Position numbers and translations under genes: made by a program
Assembly (NCBI GenBank): GCA_002483265.1
Contig: DLHO01000027.1
Location: 289,840 to 353,839, forward strand
Direction: 5' to 3'
DNA length: 64,000 nucleotides
Source: Flavobacteriales bacterium UBA7666
GTDB taxonomy: Bacteria; Bacteroidota; Bacteroidia; Flavobacteriales_D; Crocinitomicaceae
Part shown: positions 52,155 through 60,670 of the stretch, one piece after another
Layout of the letters: every line of letters starts with the position of its first letter
Numbering within the stretch: the first letter of the stretch is position 1
Notes under the pieces: model-generated
What the model was told of the DNA's origin: nothing
What the model saw: the letters and a program-made list of their open reading frames with translations, nothing else
Database searches by the model: none

Positions 52155-53357
52155 ATGAAAGTTACGATGAAAAAAAAACTTACGCTCACTTGTTTTTTAG
52201 CGATAAGCATTCTTTGTGGGGCGCAAAGTCTTCCTCCAAGAACACCAAGTGCTTTTAATGTGAAGCAGCTGCATTGTGGTCATAGTTTAACTTCTCCATT
52301 GTTTGGACCGTGGCCTGGTCAATATACCGAGTTGGTTGCTGATGAAAATGGATTGGCAGGATGGCAAATTTTAGGATCGATGGTTGGAAAAGCAGATTTA
52401 CCCGGTGCCTGGTTAACGATGCATTGGAATTATACTACTTCACCGTGTTGGCCGAATTGTTACGAACCGAATAGTAATCCCGCATTGGAAATTTCCAATT
52501 GGGAATTATTGGTGGTCACAGAGAATTTTGAAGGCCCCGCAAATAACAGTTTGAACCTTTCAAGAGAGAATTTGCTGAATTTCGTGAATAATTCTTGGCA
52601 AAATGGGAATAATGGAGCTGGAACACCAACCATGCTTTGGACCAATTGGCCTGGAATAGATGGTTCGGCTTACTTTTTTGACGGTTATGGAATACCGGAA
52701 TCAACAGATGGAAGTGCTGCCGGATGGAGACAAATGCTCGATTTTCTAGAAGATGGTGGCATGGGAGGAACAAACGGTTGGCTGGCAATGCAGGATTATG
52801 CGAATGACAATAGAACGAGTGGCTGTCCACCGGTTTATATCATCCCCGGTAATCGAATGATGGCGCGTTTTTATGATGATGTACAGGCGGGTTTGGTGCC
52901 TACGATTACGCATGTGAATCAAATTTTTACGGATGGGGTTCACACAAATGATATTGGAGCTTATATGATTTCAATGATTCATTATGCGTGTATTTTTGGA
53001 CAATCACCTGTTGGGATTTCAAATAATCTTCACGCCAGTGTGACAATTGATCCGGCCTTGGCGACTTACATTCAAAATATGGTTTGGGATGTTGTAACTA
53101 ATTATCCAAGAAGTGGGATTGTTGAACCATTAAATGTGCAGGAAATTGTTCAATCGCAGATCAAAGTATTTCCAAATCCGGTTTCAGGTATTCTGAATAT
53201 TGAAGTAGAAGATGTGTCACACAGCAAAGAAATTTTTGATCTATTGGGAAATAAGCTAATAACAACAGATGCCAACACGATTGATATGAGCAAGTTGTCC
53301 AAAGGCTCTTATCTATTAGTGATTGGTGATAAACAGAAGATTATAGTTAAACAGTGA
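52155..53357 (+). CDS. Secreted SGNH-like hydrolase candidate with T9SS type A tail
   Basis: The 400-residue protein begins MKVTMKKKLTLTCFLAISIL (ATG 52167 is an alternative start) and has a signal peptide ending GAQS. The body shows a CGHSLTSP box near the start, LLVVTENFEGP in the middle and FTDGVHTNDIGAYMIS late. The last resembles block V (D-x-x-H) of SGNH esterases and the first could hold the nucleophilic Ser; this is inference. The end is a type A sorting domain (IKVFPNPVSGILNIEVED; LSKGSYLLVIG). The substrate is unknown. Confidence 0.65.
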   Translation: MKVTMKKKLTLTCFLAISILCGAQSLPPRTPSAFNVKQLHCGHSLTSPLFGPWPGQYTELVADENGLAGWQILGSMVGKADLPGAWLTMHWNYTTSPCWPNCYEPNSNPALEISNWELLVVTENFEGPANNSLNLSRENLLNFVNNSWQNGNNGAGTPTMLWTNWPGIDGSAYFFDGYGIPESTDGSAAGWRQMLDFLEDGGMGGTNGWLAMQDYANDNRTSGCPPVYIIPGNRMMARFYDDVQAGLVPTITHVNQIFTDGVHTNDIGAYMISMIHYACIFGQSPVGISNNLHASVTIDPALATYIQNMVWDVVTNYPRSGIVEPLNVQEIVQSQIKVFPNPVSGILNIEVEDVSHSKEIFDLLGNKLITTDANTIDMSKLSKGSYLLVIGDKQKIIVKQ

Positions 53358-53365
53358 GAGTAGGA

Positions 53366-53403
53366 AACAAGTCGGGGCGAAAAATTTTTCGCCCCGACTT
53401 GTT
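53366..53403. terminator. Perfect 38-bp palindrome, bidirectional terminator
   Basis: The 19-nt arms are exact inverse complements and meet at A5/T5 in the centre, with the core GTCGGGGCG. The site lies between two converging genes. The GGGGCG core is shared with the palindrome at 20070-20101. Confidence 0.75.
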
Positions 53404-53420
53404 GTTTATTGGTATCGTAA

Positions 53421-54731
53421 TTATTTCTTACGGAAGTAGATCCGAACAGGAACTCCTTCAAAATTGTACATTTCACGCAAACGATTTTCAAGGAAACGCT
53501 TATACGAATCCGGAATGTATTGCGGCAAATTACAGAAGAATGCAAATGCAGGAGCATGAGTTGGCAACTGCTGTACATATTTGATCTTCACATATTTTCC
53601 TTTCAAAGATGGCGGCGGATTGCTGTCAATTATTGGAAGCAATTTATCATTCAATTCAGAAGTTGAAATCTTACGCGTACGATTTTCAAAAACATCCATT
53701 GCTTTTTCCAAAGCTTTATGGATACGTTGTTTCGTAAGTGCGGAAGTAAAGATGATCGGAACATCATTGTAAGGCGCCAGATCATTTCTTAGGTTCTTTT
53801 CATATTCAACAGCAGTCATGGTATCTTTCTCTACCAAATCCCATTTATTGACCAAAACAACCACTCCTTTGTGATTCTTCTCAATCATATAATAAATAGT
53901 TAAATCCTGCTTTTGAATTCCTTCCGTAGCGTCAATCATGAAAATACAGATGTCGGAATCTTCAATTGTACGAACCGAACGAAGGACAGAATAGTACTCA
54001 ATGTCTTCAGTTACTTTCGCTTTTTTTCTAATTCCGGCAGTATCAATCAACATGAAATCAAAACCAAAAGCTTTGTAGCGTGTATCGATTGAATCTCGTG
54101 TAGTTCCGGAGATGTCCGTTACAATATTTCGTTCTTCACCGGTGAAAGCATTGATCATGGAAGATTTACCCACATTTGGTTTTCCAACCACGGCAATGCG
54201 AGGTAAACCTGCTTCTTCTTCTCCGCGCGGATCTTCTTTGTCAAAGTATTTAACTACTTCATCCAAAATTTCTCCGGTACCTGAACCGTTTGCAGCAGAT
54301 AGGTCAAAGACTTCCCCTAAACCAAACGACCAAAACTCAGCAGACATTCCAACACGATCGTTGTTGTCCACTTTATTTGCAATCACTAACACTTTCTTTT
54401 TAGACTTGCGCAAGATTTTTGCAACTGTTTCATCCAGATCCACAATTCCGGTTGTAGCATCTACTACAAACAGAATCACATTTGCTTCATCGATCGCAAT
54501 TTCAACTTGCTTACGGATCTCTCCTTCAAAAATATCTTCTGAACCTTTTACGTATCCTCCGGTATCAATTACCGAAAATGGAATCCCATTCCACTCTCCA
54601 CGACCATAAATACGATCGCGTGTCACACCGCTTATTTCCTTTACGATGGCATGATTACTTTCAGTTAAGCGGTTGAATAGGGTGGACTTTCCTACATTTG
54701 GGCGTCCTACGATGGCAATTATATTTCCCAT
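53421..54731 (-). CDS. der: Ribosome-assembly GTPase Der (EngA)
   Basis: The 436-residue protein has two G domains in a row, each with its P-loop (GRPNVGKST at residues 8-16 and GKPNVGKSS about 180 residues later), DTGG/DTAG switch II motifs and NKVD/NKWD guanine motifs, then the KH-like end (FFCNLPQYIPDSYKRFLENR). It is essential for large ribosomal subunit maturation. It lies 55 nt downstream of era on the same strand and is probably co-transcribed with it. Confidence 0.96.
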   Translation of the reverse strand: MGNIIAIVGRPNVGKSTLFNRLTESNHAIVKEISGVTRDRIYGRGEWNGIPFSVIDTGGYVKGSEDIFEGEIRKQVEIAIDEANVILFVVDATTGIVDLDETVAKILRKSKKKVLVIANKVDNNDRVGMSAEFWSFGLGEVFDLSAANGSGTGEILDEVVKYFDKEDPRGEEEAGLPRIAVVGKPNVGKSSMINAFTGEERNIVTDISGTTRDSIDTRYKAFGFDFMLIDTAGIRKKAKVTEDIEYYSVLRSVRTIEDSDICIFMIDATEGIQKQDLTIYYMIEKNHKGVVVLVNKWDLVEKDTMTAVEYEKNLRNDLAPYNDVPIIFTSALTKQRIHKALEKAMDVFENRTRKISTSELNDKLLPIIDSNPPPSLKGKYVKIKYVQQLPTHAPAFAFFCNLPQYIPDSYKRFLENRLREMYNFEGVPVRIYFRKK

Positions 54732-54786
54732 TTTTTGTTTTTTAGACGTACTTCACAGCACTGCGTTATAGATAATCCCGGGCTTA

Positions 54787-55662
54787 TTAATACCCGTACT
54801 TTTTCAATTTTTGTTCACTGGCTCTCCAGTCTTTGTCTACTTTCACGAAGGTTTCCAGGAATACTTTCTGACCTAGGAAAGCTTCCATATCCAAGCGTGA
54901 TTCACGGCCAATGCGTTTCAGCATGTCGCCTTTTTTTCCAATTAAAATTCCTTTTTGAGAATCGCGTTCTACAATAATCAATGCCCGAATATGCGTAATG
55001 TTTTCGGCTTCCTGATAAGATTCAATTTCTACCTGACAAGCGTAAGGAACTTCCTTATCACAATGCATAAAAATCTTTTCACGGATCATTTCAGAAATAA
55101 AGAAACGAACCGGGCGATCCGATAATTCATCCTTATCAAAATATGCCGGACCTTCAGGAGCCAATTGTAAAATCCGATCCCAGATTACATTGATATTGAA
55201 TTTATGCAAGGCTGAAGTTGGAATAATCTCTGCATTGGGAACTTTCTCTTTCCAATATTGAACGCGTTCTTCCAATTTTGCCTGGTCAGCTAAATCAATC
55301 TTATTCAAGATTAGCAACACCGGAATTTTCAACTTCACAATGCGTTCCAACGTTTCCTTGTGATTCATTTCGTTTTCAGACATGTCTGTGATGAAAAGCA
55401 AAATATCAGCATCCTTGAACGAATTTTCCACATAACTCATCATTGCTTCATGCAGCTTGTAAGAAGCATTTACAACTCCCGGAGTATCGGAAAAAACAAT
55501 TTGATGGTCATCGCCATTCACTAATCCATGAATGCGGTGACGCGTGGTTTGTGCTTTGGAAGTAACGATGGAAAGCTTTTCACCAACCAATCCATTCATA
55601 AGGGTCGATTTACCAACATTTGGACTACCAACAATATTTACGAAAGCTGATTTGTGAGACAT
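54787..55662 (-). CDS. era: GTPase Era
   Basis: The 291-residue protein has one G domain (GSPNVGKSTLMNG, DTPGV, NKIDLAD) and a C-terminal KH domain for 16S rRNA (EMIREKIFMHCDKEVPYACQ; GILIGKKGDMLKRIG). It assists small ribosomal subunit assembly. Length and order are normal for the family. An exact -7 box lies 18 nt upstream of its ATG. Confidence 0.96.
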   Translation of the reverse strand: MSHKSAFVNIVGSPNVGKSTLMNGLVGEKLSIVTSKAQTTRHRIHGLVNGDDHQIVFSDTPGVVNASYKLHEAMMSYVENSFKDADILLFITDMSENEMNHKETLERIVKLKIPVLLILNKIDLADQAKLEERVQYWKEKVPNAEIIPTSALHKFNINVIWDRILQLAPEGPAYFDKDELSDRPVRFFISEMIREKIFMHCDKEVPYACQVEIESYQEAENITHIRALIIVERDSQKGILIGKKGDMLKRIGRESRLDMEAFLGQKVFLETFVKVDKDWRASEQKLKKYGY

Positions 55663-55679
55663 ATACTTGAAATTTGGTG

Positions 55680-55687
55680 CAAAGATA
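55680..55687 (-). promoter_or_regulatory. -7 box of the era-der operon
   Basis: On the minus strand TATCTTTG is an exact TAnnTTTG box, giving a start near 55673 and a leader of about 11 nt before era. No clear -33 element is seen. Confidence 0.5.
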
Positions 55688-55781
55688 CGCTTCTTATTCT
55701 AAGAAAGTGCCGAAATAAGCGAATTCCTACGTTAATAATCTCAAATTTCCGGACATTTAATTCGGATTTCCGCCAAACATA

Positions 55782-55838
55782 AAAACCTGTTTATCAGACT
55801 TCGACATAAACTCAATCGATCAATGACAAACAGGTTTT
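55782..55838 (-). terminator. Terminator of the envelope protein gene
   Basis: AAAACCTGTTT (55782-55792) pairs perfectly with AAACAGGTTTT (55828-55838) across a 35-nt loop; on the minus strand the second arm runs into TTTTT. It lies 34 nt past the stop of the 186-residue protein gene. Confidence 0.55.
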
Positions 55839-55871
55839 AGTATTATTTGGAAAAGATTCTCTTGAATTTCA

Positions 55872-56432
55872 TTAATTATTCCAGAGTAATAGATTAAAGG
55901 TGCTGGAGTATTGCATCCCTGAATAATTTTCAAAATCTTTCACAGTATAATTGTATCCTGCCTGAACAGACCAAATCAAGCGCTTGTTAGAGAAAATCTG
56001 AATTCCTGCAACAGGAGTAAATTGCATGGAGGCAAAATTTCGTTGAAAAAGACCACCTACTTCAAGGCCAAAGTATGGAATGAGGTATTTGCGATTACAT
56101 TTTCCTTCGAAAGACAAATTCAAGCCGAAGTTAACATTGAATATATTTCGGGCAGAATCAGAACTTTGGGTGCTTTTCAGAATACTTAAGTTGGCATAAG
56201 TTTTTACTCGTGCAGGCCCACTTTGAGAAGATTGTTTGTTTTTTGCGGTTGCATAAATGACAAATTCAGTTACTATTCCGTGATAAACACCCAGTTTGGA
56301 GCTGTTCTTGGGAGTGTAAACTTTGTAGCCAATTCCTGGCATGAAGTAATCGTCCCATTCTTCCGTTTGAGCATAACCGGATTTATTTGATAGAACGAAT
56401 AATAGCATTGTAATTAAAAAAATACGATTCAT
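55872..56432 (-). CDS. Hypothetical outer membrane beta-barrel-like protein
   Basis: The 186-residue protein has a signal peptide (MNRIFLITMLLFVLSNKSGYAQ) and a strand-rich mature part with alternating aromatic and polar residues (YLIPYFGLEVGGLFQRNF; LIWSVQAGYNYTVKDF; STFNLLLWNN at the end). This resembles the small outer membrane barrels (OmpW/porin-like group) common in Bacteroidetes. The function is unknown. It stands alone, 71 nt from the next gene on the same strand. Confidence 0.6.
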   Translation of the reverse strand: MNRIFLITMLLFVLSNKSGYAQTEEWDDYFMPGIGYKVYTPKNSSKLGVYHGIVTEFVIYATAKNKQSSQSGPARVKTYANLSILKSTQSSDSARNIFNVNFGLNLSFEGKCNRKYLIPYFGLEVGGLFQRNFASMQFTPVAGIQIFSNKRLIWSVQAGYNYTVKDFENYSGMQYSSTFNLLLWNN

Positions 56433-56503
56433 TTTGTTGAGATTAAATTAGAAAAAGTAAAGTCTGCTCACCTTGCGATAAACAGACCTCATTTACGGTT
56501 GAT

Positions 56504-56905
56504 TTAGAATGGTTTCTCTTTGGATATGGAGTCACGGGTGTTTTTCTGAATAGCAATGGCTCCGAAAAGTGCAAGTACGAATGAAAAGGCAAAGAATCCT
56601 TTTTCGCTTCCCCACATGTTGGCATTCCACAAACCAACGACAAGCAATGAAATAGACAGGATGGTACAAAACCAGCTGATTCCATAATACAGATCGGTTA
56701 CCGGAATTCCTTCCAATTTGTCACGGACACTTTTTTGAACGCTGATCACGGAAAACAAACCAAACATGATCACGGTAAAATAGTATCCTTTCTCACTCAA
56801 TAAAAGCTGATTATTTCCAAAGACACCGCTGAAGTATCCGATTAATCCTGTTCCGAAAGCTACCCAACTGGCAGCAATAAATGCAAATGAAGGTTTCTGA
56901 GTCAT
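56504..56905 (-). CDS. YiaA/YiaB-family inner membrane protein
   Basis: The 133-residue protein is made of two copies of a two-helix unit (AASWVAFGTGLIGYFSGVF with KGYYFTVIMFGLFSVISVQKS, then SWFCTILSISLLVVGLWNA with KGFFAFSFVLALFGAIAIQK). The repeat S-W-x6-G...K-G-x-x-F...Q-K marks the YiaAB two-helix domain. Its function is unknown in all species. It may be co-transcribed with the barrel protein downstream. Confidence 0.85.
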   Translation of the reverse strand: MTQKPSFAFIAASWVAFGTGLIGYFSGVFGNNQLLLSEKGYYFTVIMFGLFSVISVQKSVRDKLEGIPVTDLYYGISWFCTILSISLLVVGLWNANMWGSEKGFFAFSFVLALFGAIAIQKNTRDSISKEKPF

Positions 56906-57012
56906 CGTTTTAAGTTTAAAAGTTTTGACAAAGATGCACCTTGCTAATTATTTAGTAAAACGGTTTAGTAATACTTCAAATGAGTGAGTTGCGATTTTCC
57001 GTACAAGAGCAA

Positions 57013-57125
57013 GCGAAGCTTGCGATAAGTAACAAGCGTCAGTGCGGTTACCTAAATGCGAAGCTTGCGATAATGTAATCTGCCGCGACAGATTAGTGCA
57101 ATTACCCGTTAGCGAAGCTTGATAA
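57013..57125. repeat. Intergenic cluster of GCGAAGCTTGCGATAA repeats
   Basis: The 16-mer GCGAAGCTTGCGATAA occurs at 57013-57028 and 57058-57073, and a shortened copy (GCGAAGCTTGATAA) at 57112-57125. Between the last two, AATCTG and CAGATT form a small stem. The spacer is GC-richer than the DNA around it and does not look coding. Confidence 0.6.
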
Positions 57126-57135
57126 TGCAACAAAA

Positions 57136-57161
57136 AAGACCGCCAGTATTCTGGCGGTCTT
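57136..57161 (-). terminator. Rho-independent terminator of the FG-GAP protein gene
   Basis: AAGACCGCCAG (57136-57146) pairs perfectly with CTGGCGGTCTT (57151-57161) around a 4-nt loop; on the minus strand TTTT follows at once. It is 28 nt past the stop codon. Confidence 0.85.
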
Positions 57162-57189
57162 AACAAATGATATAAAGAATTCTGCTAAA

Positions 57190-60100
57190 TTATCTCGTAA
57201 GAATGATTTTTTGTGCAGATTGCTTTCCATTACTATCCGTAAAAGTTGCAAAATAGATCCCACTTTCAATACCTTCAAGTTCAAGCACTGTTTTTCCGGC
57301 TTTTAAACCTTCGTTGTGAATCAATTGACCCGCGGCATTTGTGATAACAAGTGAAAGCGGATTAACGGTTTCAATATAAATCGTACCGTTAGTTGGATTT
57401 GGATACATGCTGAATACATTTGCTTCAAATTCGTTTGCAGCAAGATTTGTCAATAGAAAACAAGTCGAAGAAACCGAACAAGATCCGTTGCTAATGTTAA
57501 CACCATAATTTCCATTTGCAGTAGGAACATACGTTTGACTTGTAGCTCCAGGGATAGGGTTGTCCAAATCGCAATCAAACCATTCGTAAGTAGCATTTGA
57601 TTCAGTAGCCATCAGCGTAGTACCATCAAAAGTCACTTGGTCGCTCATTGGTGCGTAAACGATACTTTGTGTTTGTGTTGAGCTGTTCCCCTGTGCATCT
57701 GTAAAAGTCCACGTTATGTTGGTTGTACCAGGAGTTGTTATGGGTAAATCTGTTGTGATACCGCTGATTACACCACTGCAATTATCCGTTGCAGTTGGAA
57801 TGTCCACCGAAATAACCGGACAATTATCTGTTATAGTCGGCAAAGTTGCATTAGGTGATGGTGCGGTGATATCATGGATAATCACCAATTGCGTTTGCGT
57901 GGTAGAAAATCCATTAAGACTTGTATATGTCCAGACTACCTCGGTAGTGTCCTGCAGCGATATCGGGAAAGTTTGAGAAGTCGTGCCGATTGTCAATCCT
58001 GAACAATTCATCATCGTAGTTGGTGCTGTAAGACTTGCAACTTCACATTCTGATATAATATCAGCAAGGTTTGCAACCGTAGGAACGGCAACCGCATCAC
58101 CGATCGTGAGGTGAAGCACTGCTACCGAATCACATCCTGCACTGTTTGGCATAGGGTAAATCATTGTAGCTGTAGAAGTGCTTTGTATATAAACGTTTCC
58201 ATCAATCCATGTATACGGACCACAAGCATACTGTACATCGATAACATTCGATTGCTGGCAGTTGTTGTTTCTGTAGACATTTGATTGAAGACCTGTTACT
58301 TCATCATTTCCGCAAATAATTACATCCGGATCTATATCGCCGTCAATATCTCCGAAGGCAGCCATCCCATAAGAAGCTCCAACGAAAGGTGTCCCGGTAA
58401 TCTCAGTGAATATACCTGAGCCATCATTGGCAAACATTTTCGCAATCGATCCACCTAAACTACTGTGTCCGATTGTCAATAAATCCGAATCTAAATCATT
58501 ATCAATGTCAGCGAAGATTAGCCCGCTTGTAATGGTCGGTTCGAAAGGCGTTCCTGCAACTAGTGTAAAGGTTCCTATTCCATCGTTTGTATACAATTGT
58601 GCTGCATAGGTGCTTGGAGATCCTATTTCACCGGCAATGGCTAAATCCATGTCCTGATCATTATCAATATCTGCAAAGGCAATCGAACCTTGCTGTATTC
58701 CCGGAAATGGAGAAGGAATCAAGGTGAATGTTCCGGATCCGTCATTGGTGTATAAATGCGCGATGCGACCAACATTACCATAACCTGTCAACAACAAATC
58801 ATCGTCATTATCACCATCAATATCTGCAAAAGCAATATTACCGTTATTTGAACCCTCAAATGTATTGGAAGTAGATAAAGTAAATGATCCTGAACCATCG
58901 TTTAACCAAAGTTGACCAACATTTCCAACGAAAATGGTAAATCCGTTAATAAAGACATCTTGATCTCCATCACTATCCACATCGTTAAACTGGATTGCTC
59001 CGGAAGAAACGTTTGGAAATGGAGTATTGGGAACTTCTGTAAACAATCCGCTTCCGTCATTTGTATACAACTTGACAATCTGGCCAGTGCCGTAGCCGGA
59101 CATCATTAAATCATCATCTCCATCATTATCAATATCGGCAAAATCGGCTGCAGCATTGGCAAGACCCGGGAATATATTCGACGGATCAACCGTGAAGCCC
59201 CCGTTACCATCGTTTAGGTAAATAAGCGAGTAGAAACCTGATGCACCCTGACCATTCATAAATGCATCCAAATCGCCATCATTATCGACATCTGCAAATT
59301 CAACAGCTCCATAGCTGAGACCAGTAAACGGTGACGTGCTGATTGCGGTAAAGACACCATTTCCATCATTTTGATACAATTTTGCTATTGATGAACCTGT
59401 TACCAATACATCACTATCGCTGTCACCATCCAAATCTTGAAAAGACACACAACCGTTTGCGACTCCTGAAAACGGAGTTCCTGTAACCCCCGTAAACAAT
59501 CCGTTTCCATCATTAGAGTACAAGATGGTTTGATTTCCTAGTCCGTTAACACTTCCGCACACGATCAAATCTTCGTCACCGTCATTGTCAACATCATTGA
59601 AATCAAGTCTTGAATTAAAGAACTGATCTAAAACACTTAGATTGTCAAGGGTAAAGACTCCGTTACCGTCATTGAAATACAAACTGGTTGTACCACCTAA
59701 AAGGGGGTCACTACCGGTAATGACGATGTCCATGTCAGAATCGGAATCCACATCGAAAAAAGCAATGTCAGAACCGTTCAATGGTGGAAAACTGCTTGCG
59801 GTAATAGTGAATACACCATTTCCGTCATTGAGGTACATCCCGGAGAAAGTACCGGAATCGCCATAACCCATCAAGACCAAATCGGGATCACCGTCACTGT
59901 CCACATCACCGAATTCGGATGCACCTAGGTATATTCCTGTAAAAGTAGTGCTTGCGACTGCGTCGAAGGTAAAGTTCCCGGATCCGTCATTGAGGTACAA
60001 ATTTGCTTTTACTCCGCTACTTGCCTGTCCGCAAATCAAGACATCCAAATCGGTGTCAGCATCAACGTCTGCTACAGACAACGAACTGTATCCCACACCA

Positions 60101-60528
60101 TCAAAAGGAGTGGTGGCTACTGTAAATCCTCCCAAACCATCATTGGTATATAGAACAGCCGTCCAGTTTGAACTGCTTTGTCCGCTGATGATCACATCCT
60201 GATCGCCATCGTCTTCTACATCCAAAAAGACAATGGATCCGTCGTAAACGCCAACAAAAGGAGTCGTCGAATTTAGCTGGAATGCACCTGACCCGTTATT
60301 CAGGTAAAGGTTACATTTCATCGCGCCTTGCGAATTTTGACCTGCAATGAGTAGATCGGCATCCCCGTCATTATCAACATCCGCAGATGCATGAGTACTA
60401 CCGTTCAATCCTTCCAATTCATCAATGGTTTGAATTGCCGGAGGCGGAGGTCCGATCTTTTGAAAATTATTTTGAGCTGTCAGTTGACTGCTCACTGCTA
60501 ACGCAACTAAAAAGGAAAATCGTTTCAT
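57190..60528 (-). CDS. Secreted FG-GAP/VCBS-repeat protein with T9SS type A tail
   Basis: From ATG 60528 (MKRFSFLVALAVSSQLTAQ, a signal peptide) the protein has 1112 residues. About 14 tandem units of 55-60 residues carry a calcium-binding D-x-D-x-DGD motif and end in LYxNDGxGxF (for example FADVDNDGDLDAFMNGQG; IYLNDGNGGF), as in FG-GAP/VCBS beta-propellers. Then come HYR-like domains (ITDNCPVISVDIPTATDNCS) and a type A sorting domain (FSMYPNPTNGTIYIETVN; IESGIYFATF). It is exported by T9SS and likely serves in adhesion or as a calcium-stabilised surface protein. Confidence 0.88.
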   Translation of the reverse strand: MKRFSFLVALAVSSQLTAQNNFQKIGPPPPAIQTIDELEGLNGSTHASADVDNDGDADLLIAGQNSQGAMKCNLYLNNGSGAFQLNSTTPFVGVYDGSIVFLDVEDDGDQDVIISGQSSSNWTAVLYTNDGLGGFTVATTPFDGVGYSSLSVADVDADTDLDVLICGQASSGVKANLYLNDGSGNFTFDAVASTTFTGIYLGASEFGDVDSDGDPDLVLMGYGDSGTFSGMYLNDGNGVFTITASSFPPLNGSDIAFFDVDSDSDMDIVITGSDPLLGGTTSLYFNDGNGVFTLDNLSVLDQFFNSRLDFNDVDNDGDEDLIVCGSVNGLGNQTILYSNDGNGLFTGVTGTPFSGVANGCVSFQDLDGDSDSDVLVTGSSIAKLYQNDGNGVFTAISTSPFTGLSYGAVEFADVDNDGDLDAFMNGQGASGFYSLIYLNDGNGGFTVDPSNIFPGLANAAADFADIDNDGDDDLMMSGYGTGQIVKLYTNDGSGLFTEVPNTPFPNVSSGAIQFNDVDSDGDQDVFINGFTIFVGNVGQLWLNDGSGSFTLSTSNTFEGSNNGNIAFADIDGDNDDDLLLTGYGNVGRIAHLYTNDGSGTFTLIPSPFPGIQQGSIAFADIDNDQDMDLAIAGEIGSPSTYAAQLYTNDGIGTFTLVAGTPFEPTITSGLIFADIDNDLDSDLLTIGHSSLGGSIAKMFANDGSGIFTEITGTPFVGASYGMAAFGDIDGDIDPDVIICGNDEVTGLQSNVYRNNNCQQSNVIDVQYACGPYTWIDGNVYIQSTSTATMIYPMPNSAGCDSVAVLHLTIGDAVAVPTVANLADIISECEVASLTAPTTMMNCSGLTIGTTSQTFPISLQDTTEVVWTYTSLNGFSTTQTQLVIIHDITAPSPNATLPTITDNCPVISVDIPTATDNCSGVISGITTDLPITTPGTTNITWTFTDAQGNSSTQTQSIVYAPMSDQVTFDGTTLMATESNATYEWFDCDLDNPIPGATSQTYVPTANGNYGVNISNGSCSVSSTCFLLTNLAANEFEANVFSMYPNPTNGTIYIETVNPLSLVITNAAGQLIHNEGLKAGKTVLELEGIESGIYFATFTDSNGKQSAQKIILTR

Positions 60529-60670
60529 GAAAATGTTATAAATCATACTTGTTCACGAAAGTATTGAAAGGATTTGCCGCGATAAAAAATATGGTACGAA
60601 CGACCAAGTGCTGTACATGAACTTCCTGTTGGGGAAAAGAATGGTGTTAATGAGGTGCGGAATGCGAAGG

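Noticed and set aside
57013..57125. CRISPR array
   Set aside because: Only two full repeats of 16 bp with a 29-nt spacer and a degenerate third; no cas genes nearby.
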